Both the position numbers and the translations under genes were made by a program. A stretch of DNA of 64,000 nucleotides from Gautieria morchelliformis (taxonomy: Eukaryota > Basidiomycota > Agaricomycetes > Gomphales > Gomphaceae), in NCBI GenBank assembly GCA_015179125.1, contig WHVA01000115.1, positions 124,001 to 188,000 of the forward strand, given 5' to 3'. Shown here one piece after another: positions 1 to 10,446 of the stretch. The notes beneath the pieces were generated by a model, which made no database searches, was not told the DNA's origin, and was given only the letters and a program-made list of their open reading frames with translations. The stretch's first letter is position 1, and every line of letters starts with the position of its first letter.

Positions 1-50
1 GGTGAAAGGAGCGAAGGGATTGCATGAGGTCTTTGACGTGTTTGATATCT

Positions 51-907
51 TCACCACGTCCACTCGCGCGGGCGTTCTCCATCTGGGTCACAGGGCGTCA
101 TCGACAATCTAGTGTTTCTCAGAGACAAGACTCTTACAATGCTGCTTGCCTCTTCTATGCTACGCGCTTGAATCTCATCTGTGAGACGAGGGCAGATCTC
201 GATGAGTAGCTTGTATTGTTGCCAGGCGGTACGAAACCTAGGACACACAATGATGAATGGGCACATAGGAAGAAGGCAAAGTGTTACTGGGTATCATCAG
301 GGTCAGCATCAGAAGGGTCGCCCAGACCTGCGTCCATGATAGTTTCAAAACGGCGCCACATTTCGACTGTGTGCGCAAAATGGCGTGCCGGCCTGGAAAG
401 GGGGTCACGTTTGCTATAATAAAGGCAATGTGAGGTTAGCAGATACCAATGTCATGTCAAGGCAATGCCAACAGTTTCTTGCGCGAGGTTCCCTCAGAAT
501 ATGAGGTGCGATACCTCTTCTGGCCAGCCTCATGTTCTGAGTCGGTGCCGGAAAGGGAGGCCACGCTGCCTGCACTGGCGGTCGCGTGGCCATGTGACTC
601 TCCTCCCCATGTCAGTTCACTTGATGGGGAGGAGAATCGCACGCTACCACTGCGACTCAATGTGGCAGAGGTAGCGGTTGTGTGCCTTGTGGGCAAGCGT
701 GAACTCGGCCTCCTTGGATAAGCATGGCGCCTGGATGAGCTGGGTTTGGGCTTGGAATGGAAGCGTGATGGGGGCATGGTGGGTCACAAAGAGGGGGTTC
801 GGGTACAGAGACAGAGCCATGTCCCGTGGCCGACCGGGTATCTTATAGGTTCTGACCAGATTCATCACATGATACAGGTCGTTGGAACTTGCGCCGGGCT
901 CAGTCAT
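51..907 (-). pseudogene. Unrecognised gene remnant, several open segments
   Basis: Minus-strand reading gives protein-like but discontinuous segments. Residues beginning MTEPGASSNDLYHVMNLV (907 downwards) form an 87-residue block. A Ser-rich block follows around 777-457, and a helical block with FRTAWQQYKLLIEICPRL lies at 266-51. The segments lie in different frames and could be exons or a decayed gene. I do not recognise the family. Its start region overlaps the start of the plus-strand ORF at 882, so the two face away from each other. It lies downstream of the Plavaka transposon gene on the same strand and could be transposon cargo. No function is claimed. Confidence 0.3.
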
Positions 908-1880
908 CTGCCCTAACTATGTCTTGCCGGCATGTTTCAGGCATGCCTGGACCATGTCTCATGCCACCGTCCCATCCTCACATGAAGAACCGTCCATACC
1001 CCCAATGTCAGGCTGTATCAAGAACAGCCAAAGGATGGCTGACCGCATGGTACATTCCCACAATTGGGCGTCGTCACAAGCCATAGAGCTGCGAAGGGAG
1101 CTGACGCGTGCCTATGGCTCCCAGGCTGTTGACAAGGGAGGAGCATTGGACTCGCAGACGACTGACTCGCAGTTTGTCTGGGGTGCCCTTGGGGGTAAGT
1201 GTCCAGTGGCCATCCGGTCCCTGGATGGCCTCATCCCTCGCCCTGCAGTTCCAGGGCCTGACAGTAGCGCAATCGGTGATGTGCTCACCGGCCCCCCAGT
1301 TAAGATGGAAGCCACGCCACCACAACTGCTCCATGCCCTGGTCACGCATCCCCAAATCACCCCTTCCCGGCATCACAAACGTAAGTACAACTTGTGCGAG
1401 GACATACAGAGTGGTACTGATGTATTAGGGGCAGGTTCCATGTCTGACTCCCCCTACATGTCTGACTCCTACAATGTGTACGACAATGCGTCCATGGACT
1501 CCTCACCTCAAGTTCAGTCACCCAATTCGGCGGTGCACATCCTTGACCGGGAGTCGCAGGTCCACGAGGCCAACACATGCAATCACATGTTATGTTCAGT
1601 CATCGACGAGCTGGAACTCACAGTCGCGAGACTCCAGGGGGGCCCGAACTTCGCAATTCATGAGGCAAGATGGAGGTTATGAGAGGTTGCGACATGGGAT
1701 TGGTTGCACGAGAACATCAAAAAGATGTGGGTGCAACAGCTGGGATGTGATACCCGATATGTGGGGTGGGTCGACTCTTCTGGGAGGCGGGCAAGCAGCC
1801 CTCAGGAGGATCAGCAAGCGCAGGAATATTTCATTAACCATGTCTATGAAATAGTCATGCACTCCATGGAGTTGGTTTAA
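882..1880 (+). CDS. Unrecognised protein, probably two exons
   Basis: An open frame of 266 codons starts at 882 and runs to 1682. A second frame from about 1698 reads DWLHENIKKMWVQQLGC and ends with a stop near 1880, so a short intron or a frameshift joins the two around 1675-1697. The middle is Ser/Asp/Pro-rich with short MSDS repeats. The end of the first segment (VIDELELTVARLQGG) looks like a coiled coil. I recognise no catalytic motif. It lies just beyond the 3' end of the Plavaka gene on the opposite strand. It could be a transposon companion gene or a host remnant. Confidence 0.35.
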
Positions 1881-2039
1881 TCAGTATGCTAATCCAATAT
1901 ATACAATATATCACATTCCCGTGCAATCAGACGTGATGGTTGTTTCAATATGCACATTCTGCATCTATGTCATCACCATCATGCCAGTCATCCTCCACAC
2001 CGATGTACTCTTCGCCACGATCCCCAGTATCAGAACGAT

Positions 2040-5000
2040 CAGACCCACTGGTACTGCCCCCCCTGACTCGAAGCTGCTGTCCTCACCAGGCATTGAGGCA
2101 CCATCTCCCTCTGATTGCCCTCATCCCCGCTCCAGTGCTCACAATGCTGATATTGATCAGTATCGCTCCCATGTGGAATGGGTATGTGTGCTGATGTCTC
2201 CGCCTTTGCACCCTCATTGATGTTCCCAGTTTGACTGTGAACATGCCTGATGCCACCACCCATGTATCTCATCAGCATGTCTCGATCCACCCATCTGAGA
2301 TGCATACATAGCGAATCTGTTAGCAACTCTGGGTTATGGCAGGGAAGGTTCGGTAGAGTTCTTAGAAAGCTAGAATCAAATTCACTCTCTCAGTGAATTT
2401 ATTGTCACTGTTATATTAATACAATACCTAGAATCAAATTCACTACATGATTTTCAGTCAACATGCTATGAAAATATAAAGAATACTACTCACCTCTCTA
2501 AGTGAATTTATTGTCACTGAGAGAGGAGCACTATCCTGTCTCAGAAGGCATATACGTGCACCCGGCCCTTTAGCGCTCAAGAGCTCGCGCGTCGAAGTCA
2601 TTTCAAACTCCGCTGGGTGCAGCCGCCTGTGAAAATAGAGATAACAAAATGAAATGGAGAGATAGGGAGTGACTGGAAATTTTCGAAAATAATCAGGGAA
2701 GTGAATGCATGGTACAAGAACAATGTGAGAAGAGATTTAAACACCATACAATAAATCGAATACATTATGCTTGATTTTGGTGCAGGAGCATAAATGCACC
2801 CAACAGAATCAGTACGTGAGCTCAAAGAGTATGTAGATGTACCTGTTCACATAGAAGTACTCCCAGTCCCCCTCAACATCCTGAGCTACGGAAGGGGGAC
2901 AAAGGGTGTGAGTGCGCCCATGAGCAAAAGCTGGAATCAGGTGTGCTGCACGCATGACTGCCTTCAGGTCTAAGAACCCAAAGGCCTCAGGGTCAAAATG
3001 TGGGACAAATCCGACATGCTCCAGTTGGTGCACTTGCCACCCACTTGAGTAGTGTGGATCCCAGCCCAACCACTGAACCCACAAGAATTCCATTCTTGTA
3101 GGGGCGGTGACTCCTTGATTTGTCCGGCAAAATACCTGTGCATGAAAGACGCCCAGCACACGTGCATACCAGAATGGATATAATGCTGTGGATGCAGCAT
3201 CTTCATTGGAGTATACCATGACATCACATTTTGATGTGCGAGGACTGATAATGTCCTGATCACGGCGCACATCGTATGTAGTGAAGTTGACCCGGAGGAA
3301 TGCATGTTTGTATATGCACTGGTGCTGGAAAAACACAGTGTCACGGGCCTGTTCGGAGAATTCTGGCTCTTCCCCTGCCCCGGGATGCCCATGAATACGT
3401 CACAGAAGGTGATCTTTCAATCGCCCCATGAAATCCTAATTTCTGAATATTTCACCTGAAATGCCTGATGGGATTTCAGGATATGTCTTACCTGGGTTGC
3501 CGGATACCCAATACTTTGGGCCAACCACGGCCTGAGATACAGGGGGTTTCGCACATCTTGTGCGATGTGATAGGCCTGTCCCGCCACCACAGGCTCAGAC
3601 AGTTCAGTAGACCGACCTTCGAGCCCAACCTGGTGTTCTGGAAACGTGTTGTTATGAGAGCGCAGTTTCTGCGCACTGTGGCGTATCTGAGCCGAGTGTT
3701 GGTCAAGTTTGGTCAGTTGGTGTATGAATGTCTTTTTGTTTGTTTGGTTTTGATATCACGATTTGACCCTACGGTGAGACAGTTCACCCTGCATCAGACA
3801 ACCCGGTGTGAGTGAGGGGGCACTACCGTGTTGTGCAAGCCTGAACCTACAATCTGGGTGGAATATGAGTCTGTGGTCCCAAACTCACGTATGTCGTGCA
3901 CATAATGTTCCAGCGCATGTAATTTGTAAGTTTTCAAATTGAAAGTACGAGGGCGGCAGGTGGAGTGGAGAGCTGGTGCAGTGCCTACAGACTGTTTGCC
4001 CTTTTCCTGGCTGGAAATATTTTTCCTTGCTGCTGCACAAGCACGCGCTGCCGCCTCACGGGGCGTCTCCCTGGTAGAAAATTGCGGACAAACTGTCTCG
4101 GCAAAAAATCGCACCAATTTGCCCAATTGAATGGTTATCACATCAAGCCTGCCAAGCATGTGATCTGTGCGCATGCGCAGTTTGGCAAGGCCGTGCCACC
4201 AGGCTAGCATAAATAGTAACATTTGGATGTGCCCGTTCCATGGCTCAGGTAGGAGCCCTTCGAATGCGGGCATAGCACACTACGAAGGTGTCAAATGGAT
4301 ATGTATGTGTGATGTGACCGCTGACGTGCCTGTAAGATGTCTTCAAAATCTCGGGCTGCCAGTTTCTTTATGTCTGCAACGTTGTGTGCAAACCGACACA
4401 CGGTGGATCTGCCAAAGCTGGGAATTCCCTGGAACCTTGATGCACATGAATACAGAAATTACCGGTGATGTGGCATCTACCTTTCATTGAGTTCGAACAA
4501 TGCCACATCCCCTGGATTTCAAAAGTTTGTTTGCTCTCCAAGCGATTGCTCCCGGCCGCCTTGCTTTTCACCCCAGTCGGAATGTCAATGTTGACTGTGG
4601 ATTCTTTCCAACCCTCTCCACCGTATGGTTTGTCACCTGTGTCCCCCGCGAGCAACTCATCTATATAATCCCAAGACACACCTTCGAGGTCTCGGACATT
4701 AAAATCAGGTGAAAGTAACACATTTTTTACAAGATCATTGAACCCTGCCTTTGATTTAGTATCACCGCTCCCCCAGAACCAGCTTCCCAGGCACCAGGAA
4801 CTAATATTCGGATAGGGCCAAAGTGAGGCATAGAGAGAGGGCAGCCGCGAAACCTGAGGAGCAGGTGCCGAAACCGTCTCTCCAGCTGCCACATATTCAT
4901 CTGGAATCCGACTCGGTCGTCCATAATAGAGGCGTGACAGACCGAAAGTATTTACGGCCGTGCGGACTGTCTCAGTCAAAACCAGTCGGAGATTTGTCCC

Positions 5001-5590
5001 GATCTGTAGGAATCGACGTGGACCAGCCATCCCAGTCTCAGGTTTGTCAATCTCCTCAGTGGGCGGCTGAATGGGAGAGGGGAATGGAGCCGGGCCATCG
5101 GGCAGGACATCTTGGCGCAGCTTGGGAGGAAGACTCTTCTTGCGCATGCCTCGACCCATTGCCATCTCACCTGTGCTCACTTCCAGACCTTCCACCCGGT
5201 CGCGTGCCAGTGGCCTGTCTGGAAGTGGGCCATCGATATACCCTGCGGCATCCGCATGCGGTTCTGGGAGCGGCTCCCCTCAGAGCCGCCCCATAGTACT
5301 CGATTCTGGCATCTAAGTGACAGGTTGTTCAGGCATCCAACCGCCCTAGGAAAAAAAACAAAACTTACCTCCACTTCAAAATCAGCATTGCACCGATTGT
5401 CCAACTGAGGCCTCTTTGAGGCTGCCTGAGGTGGAGAAGTGAACCTAGATCGCGGACGGCAACGCCACTTCCCGAGCTGCTTCTCGGTTTCATAATGGGT
5501 GGCAAGGACTCCAGCACATTTGCGCGTGTGCTTGCCTAGGTCTGACTGCCGAACAAATTGGCGATGACAGCCTGAACAGCCAATCGGCAT
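2040..5590 (-). pseudogene. Plavaka-type transposase, catalytic core deleted
   Basis: The gene starts at 5590 with a zinc finger (C-x2-C-x12-H-x3-C, residues 5-25) typical of agaricomycete Plavaka (CACTA-like) transposons. The N-terminal region follows at 5195-4368 (NTFGLSRLYYGRPSRIPDEY and SSWCLGSWFWGSGDTKSK). Next comes the region ending in RTFNLKTYKLHALEHYV and FGTTDSYST (4273-3794). The C-terminus carries TTYDVRRDQDII, MEFLWVQWLGWDP and HLIPAFAHGRT (3336-2843) and ends in WVDRDMLMRYMGGG (2294-2040). Several hundred residues expected between about 4460 and 4273, including the DDE core, are absent, and frames shift along the gene. The last intron (2295-2842) contains a solo LTR; without it the intron would be 55 nt. 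The element is dead, although both ends of the protein are easy to recognise. Confidence 0.8.
2318..2805 (-). mobile_element. Solo copia LTR with GAATC target duplication
   Basis: The 488-bp sequence is the reverse complement of the LTRs of the copia element at 21923-27041: it begins TGTTGGGTGC in element orientation and ends in CA. It is flanked by identical 5-bp duplications GAATC (2313-2317 and 2806-2810). No internal region remains, so it is a solo LTR left by LTR-LTR recombination. It lies inside the last intron of the Plavaka gene. It retains the segment that the left LTR of the full element lacks. Confidence 0.9.
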
Positions 5591-6049
5591 GACTCGGAGA
5601 GACTCTGGGATGGCTCTTTGAAGTGGATAAGCAGGGTCAGTGCTTCAATGCCACACAGGTGTGAGGAGCACGCAACGAGAGGACTGTCCTGGCTCCAATT
5701 GGAGGACCGTCCTGCCTTAACATTTGCGACCACCAAAGCATGTACTAGCACCACGTCAGTCCCACCAACTCTATTGTCCTGAGCCTATCTCGATATCTGG
5801 ATACGTTCTTGGAACACACATTAGGAAAACCGTGCGGGTCCGGTGTGACATCATCACCTATTGTGACGATGGCTATACCGGACCCAGGAATACGCACTAC
5901 GGTCATCAAAGCCCATAGATTGCTTTCTAGTCTCATCGTGGTAGGTCACGGCAAGGCTCGTGACATCTTTATGTCTCATGATAATGGGGTATATCTCCGG
6001 TCTCACTGTGCTCATTCATGTATAATCACTGGCAACGGGCTCCCTCGCC
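5591..6049. other. No gene recognised
   Basis: Upstream of the Plavaka start and before the first NLR-like fragment. Short ORFs occur on both strands, but none has recognisable motifs. The Plavaka promoter and its upstream terminal repeat may lie here; I could not identify a matching terminal repeat on the far side. Confidence 0.3.
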
Positions 6050-6668
6050 GTGGCTGAGGCAGTATTTCAATGTGAGTCTGGCTCATCGGCTTTGAATGAG
6101 CAACTCCAGGGATGTGACGGCGAGATGGTGCGACTCCGGCCAGCGCTGGGTTACGAGATGGAGAGTATCGAGGCAACGCAAGCATTGACATGGCCGCTAG
6201 AGAAGGCCAAAGTCCTGTGGACAGTAGTAAGAATATCAAAGGCTCGTTGATGTCGGCGATGGAAGGGTTGCCTGAAGAACGACTTCTCACCGCTGGTATC
6301 GATGAGGTCGATAAGCAGCTCTTACTGCAATGGTTAGCTATCTCCGAGTCTTTTGACACATCACAGTAATTAACGGAGGAGGCGGTGGAAGTGCTCAGAA
6401 TAGATCTTGAGAAGGACGGCCTGTGTTTACATAATTGGTTTTAGAATAATATCAAGTGTCTATCGTGAGCATTGCGTGCCTGATGCACAGCAGCTGCATC
6501 CACCAGGAGAGGTAACACAGCACGGCACTTCGGTCGTTGACGGCTTTTTGCCTCATCCCCTACTATCCGCGTTCGCGATCCCGCATCGATGTGACGACTG
6601 TTGTTGACCCTGCCGAGGTGCCTATTGACAAGGAAGTGGAGGAAGTGGTGGATGAGGAGGAGGAGTAG
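6050..6668 (+). pseudogene. NLR/STAND-type gene remnant, copy 1
   Basis: The first part (6094-6250) reads ALNEQLQGCDGEMVRL and LTWPLEKAKVLW. This matches the pattern of the fungal HeLo-like N-terminal domain of STAND proteins, in which a Leu/Cys-spaced helix is followed by a WP motif. The second part (6260-6410) reads DEVDKQLLLQWLAIS and LTEEAVEVLRIDLE, the helical module that follows NACHT domains in fungal NLR-like proteins. The NACHT NTPase itself (Walker A and B) is absent between them and stops interrupt the frame. The end reads as an acidic tail (KEVEEVVDEEEE) with a stop at about 6668. It is homologous to 10930-11570. Full-length relatives act in non-self recognition and cell death; this copy cannot encode one. 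Confidence 0.6.
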
Positions 6669-6724
6669 GGAGTGTCCGGTTCTTTTGAGGGGTGTGAGGA
6701 GATGTAAGACAGTGTAGCTGTCTA

Positions 6725-6761
6725 AGATAGAAGTCGTTTAAATGCGGCACCTTTACGTAAT
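6725..6761 (+). repeat. Left terminal inverted repeat of Tc1/mariner-like element
   Basis: 37 bp identical to the reverse complement of 9850-9886. Its outer end abuts TA at 6723-6724. Confidence 0.95.
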
Positions 6762-6929
6762 ATGGGTGTTTATGTCACGTGATGCGCCAAATCCTTGTCT
6801 GGGAATTCTTTTTTTTTTCTTAGTCGAGACAGCACCTGGGTGCAATGATACATCCAATAAGAGCAGTGACCACTATCAAATCAGTTTACATGAATGCTTT
6901 GTTAAGATTGGACATAATGTTTGGAGGTA

Positions 6930-9502
6930 AAGTACGATGGCCATGGTATTTCTGGTTTGCCCAGACAGCTTGCACCCCATTCAACCCCTTTTTATAGGCA
7001 TCTATAAATCTGGCTGACCTATTAGCATACCTGTTGAAAACTTAGAATCAGCTAATAAGAAACAATTCTTACACACCTCTGAATCTGTACCAGGGGGACA
7101 TTGTCTAGACAGGCAAGCATGTTTGCTTGCATCTCATCGATGTTGGTGGTGCACGTGCTGGATCGATAGCGTAATTTTGCTGCACCCTAGTATTGCTCAA
7201 TGAAATTGAGTTCGCAATGAACTTTTGGGTAAAAATCACAAATATGCCCCCAGGAGGTGATATATTCTTCCAATTTGGACTTGTGTGAGGAAAAGTCTGG
7301 TTGGGTGAATAGAAGCCACCGGCAACAGCAATCTGTGCGGCCAGGCTCGCACTTAAACCCTGCACATTGTACAAGAAGTCCAGTTGCTGGCCAGAGACCC
7401 CGCTCTTTTATTATGACATCCATGCCCTTGAACCAGCCTGGAATTGTGGGGTGATTCTCAGGGAAATAGAGAGGCTGGGGTGTTCCATCACCAAATTTAC
7501 CATCTTGCATCTTTGGGCCATCCTTTTCATGCATCCATATTTCCCATGGTGATTTGATCCTCCTACGAGCAGAGAGTGCATCGGCAGCACGTTTCTGGTG
7601 GCTTGGAGCATTATCAAACATAAATAGCCCTGTTGCTGTGCCATTTGTTTTGGATTCAAATATATCCACTGCGCTCTCAACCTGTTTGAGTAAATCCTCT
7701 GCGGAAAAATGACCATCTCGGTTGTTGCCAGCTTTGAAGGCAATTTGGGCCTCACTGGACACATTTCAAGACACAAACCAGTTAAAGGTAAATGTACTCA
7801 CTCATTATCGTCCTTTAAACGACCCCATTCAGATGTAAGAAAGTCGGACACCATGAGAGATGGTCCTTCCCCTTTCCGCTCAGGCACTGCCTTCTCACTT
7901 GAATGTATCCATTTCGTTTTTCGACGATCATTTGCATAAAATGTCGACTCATCATGCGTGACCAAAATGAGCCGGAACCGACCTCCAGGTACAGAGAATC
8001 CATCAGGTGTGGTGAGCACATTGCCTAAATGGTCATATGTGACCATTCACTTTGTGTATTCTTCCCAGCGTGCCAGAAACCCATGGCAATATGCCACAAC
8101 ATCATCACGTTCATGGCCATCAATATACATCCCATTTCGTTTCCTTGAAAACCGCCAATCAAGTTTGTGCAACCACCGCTGTGCAGTTGAGAGGCTGATT
8201 TTAGGTTTTTTGTCACCAAGTCATTCCTGCATCTCCGGGGTTGCCATATAATCAACAACATCTTGTGCTCGTATGTCACCCTCCTTTGCAATTGACTGCA
8301 TGTGTAGCTGAATTGCCTGGGACAAGTCTTCATCCTCCAGAACTGAACAAGTACGCCGACCATACCGATGCACCGGCAGTTTACCACTGGCCAGAAACCG
8401 GTGGATCCAAGAACGCAAAGCTCGTGCATGTCAATTTCCTTTACCTGCTGCTCTGGAAGCGAGTAGGGATGCTTCGTGCCATGAAAACGATAGCTCAGGG
8501 TCAAGGTACAGGTTCAGAGTACCAACCATCGCGGTGAGTTGGCTCCGGAAGAACACACCTAGTTTCTTATCTTTACTAAGCACCATGAGCTTTGATTGTG
8601 CTTGACGCAGTGTGGGGAAATCACGCCAGTTAAGGCTACCCAGTGCCCTGTCTGTGGTGTTTGGCAGGCTCTCATCTCGTAAGTTTTGAAGCAGCCGCTG
8701 TATTTTTTGTGCAGCGTCGTCTGCACTGTTTATCTGCACTTCGCCTGTATTTCTGGTCTTGGCCTGTTCCTGAGACTCTGAGTTGCTTGCACTTTGCCAA
8801 GGTGCACTTTCCTCGGTGGTTGTGGCAGTAACAGCAGGCTAATAAGGCTTCAGGTGAGAATTTAAATCAACGGTGAACCGAACAGCATACCTGAGTCTCC
8901 ACTGCACGCTCTTTGTCCGACAATGGATCTGACAATAGTTCTACAACATCTCCAGGTACCGTGACACTTTTATTTGTTTTGGAGAAGAAAGTTGTGATTA
9001 GTTTATTCCCAGCATTGGTTATGTCTCTTCTTTTTGCAGCCCACCGCTGTTTCGACCTCACTGAATTCCCGGTGTAGTGTCTTGACCGCTTTCTCTTCTT
9101 TTGGCTATCTCCTTCAGCGGCAGCAGCAGCATCATGAGCCCTCTGCAGTGTTTCTGCGAAAGGTCAATAGCTCAGCGTTGGTACATATTTCATCTTCAGC
9201 CTCTTCATCTTCTGATCCCCCTGAATATTCGTCATCCGACCCCACTGAATCTTCGTCATCCGACCCCGTAATAAATCCTTCATCTCCAAGCACTGGAAGC
9301 CATCTAGAAGCACCATCCTCTCATTCAGCTGCGTGTGAAGTGTGCTCATCAACGAAGGTACGTACTTGTCATCTGAATCCTCTGACTCCTCTGCAACCGT
9401 GACTACGTTCTTTGGTGACCTTGGACGCGCGGATTTCAGATTGTGGACTCGAGAGGCTTTATTTTTAGATTTTCGTCCCATATTGTGGCTCAGATTGTTC
9501 AA
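6930..9502 (-). pseudogene. DDE transposase (Tc1/mariner-like) with in-frame TAG
   Basis: Exon-like segments run 9502-9164 (Ser/Lys-rich start), 9061-8867, 8739-8431, then the DNA-binding region (RSWIHRFLASGKLPVHR, TAQRWLHKLDW) and the catalytic domain. The first Asp is in THDESTFYAND (about 7950), the second in FDNAPSHQK (about 7620), and the Glu in NFIEQY just before 7190. This spacing and the N-x-IE-x-x-W motif are those of IS630/Tc1/mariner enzymes. The conserved Trp after NFIEQY is TAG (7187-7189), consistent with TGG to TAG. The frame continues beyond the stop (GAAKLRYRSST) and, after an intron, to YANRSARFIDAYKKG and WANQKYHGHR near 6935. Apart from this codon the gene looks nearly complete. 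Exon borders upstream of 8500 were not fully resolved. Confidence 0.8.
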
Positions 9503-9849
9503 ATATAACTATCTTGAGAAGCGGAAGGGGTAGGAAGGGCCTAGGAGTGGTAGTGCGTTGTTTTTTCTTCGACCTCCGAAGCTGACAAATGTATCACGTG
9601 ATCATTCACGTGACCGCCAAATTCTGAGGTCGAAATTGCGTGGAATCACTCTAGGATATCAAAAAAATAATTTGGGATTTTTTTCGTGTCACACTTTGAA
9701 CATGATATTTCTCTTCCAGTAATGTAGATATTTCCCAAGTCTCTCCTAGAAATTGTAGCTATACATAACCCAAATGGAATCTAGGAAGCAGTTTGGCAAA
9801 AAGTTTCTGCCTTCGAGAGTTATTGATCTCACCGTTGGATGGTCCTGAG

Positions 9850-9886
9850 ATTACGTAAAGGTGCCGCATTTAAACGACTTCTATCT
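9850..9886 (-). repeat. Right terminal inverted repeat of Tc1/mariner-like element
   Basis: 37 bp, perfect inverted copy of 6725-6761, followed by TA at 9887-9888. Confidence 0.95.
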
Positions 9887-9888
9887 TA

Positions 9889-10446
9889 GTTGCGGATGAT
9901 GCGCACACAAGCACCCACACACAGCCGCGGATTGTGGACAAGCATATCCTGTCCACATATCTTGTCCACCTAGCTTATTCACATCATGTCCACAATTCCT
10001 TACTATTTTTAGTTTTTCCTTGTTCCCTCAAGCTACAAGTTACAACCGAATAGATCATCTTTCGAAAACCCCCTCTCACTCACACATTTCTCTTCTAAGT
10101 CATACCCTTCGGGTACCACCAGGCCTGAACGACGCACTGCAAACCACCACTGACATTTCCAGTGGGAAGTGAACAAAGCAACCCTGAACGCAGTGGACAA
10201 TGAATAGAGTGGCACTCTGCCGACAATAGATCTAGAATATAATTAGAACATTTCCAGTGGGAAGTGGACAAAGGAACCCTGAACGCAGTGGACAATGAAT
10301 AGAGTGGCACTCTGCCGAAAATAGATCTAGAATATAATTAGAACATGATATCACGTATTTAAGGCCGCGACCTTGGTCGCTGCTCCCCAGAGTCTAATTC
10401 ACTATTCTCAAAACTATTTCGACCTAGAGAAAACCAACACGACGCT
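9889..10446 (+). promoter_or_regulatory. Putative 5' region of NLR-like copy 2
   Basis: AT-rich sequence between the transposon end and the ATG at 10447. It contains repeated TGTCCACA-like motifs (9945-9990) and a 2 x 95-bp tandem repeat. Its role as a promoter is inferred only from position. Confidence 0.3.
10153..10342 (+). repeat. Two 95-bp tandem repeats
   Basis: The unit beginning ACATTTCCAGTGGGAAGTG occurs at 10153 and again at 10248, with only a few differences, and its first bases recur at 10343. It lies in the 5' region of NLR-like copy 2. Confidence 0.9.

Larger units (their letters stand above)
6725..9886 (-). mobile_element. Tc1/mariner-like DNA transposon, complete ends
   Basis: The 3162-bp element is bounded by perfect 37-bp terminal inverted repeats starting AGATAGAAGTCG and flanked by TA on both sides (6723-6724, 9887-9888), the target duplication of the IS630/Tc1/mariner superfamily. 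It contains one transposase gene on the minus strand. It lies between the two NLR-like remnants. Identical TIRs suggest a fairly recent insertion, but the transposase has a nonsense codon. Confidence 0.93.
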
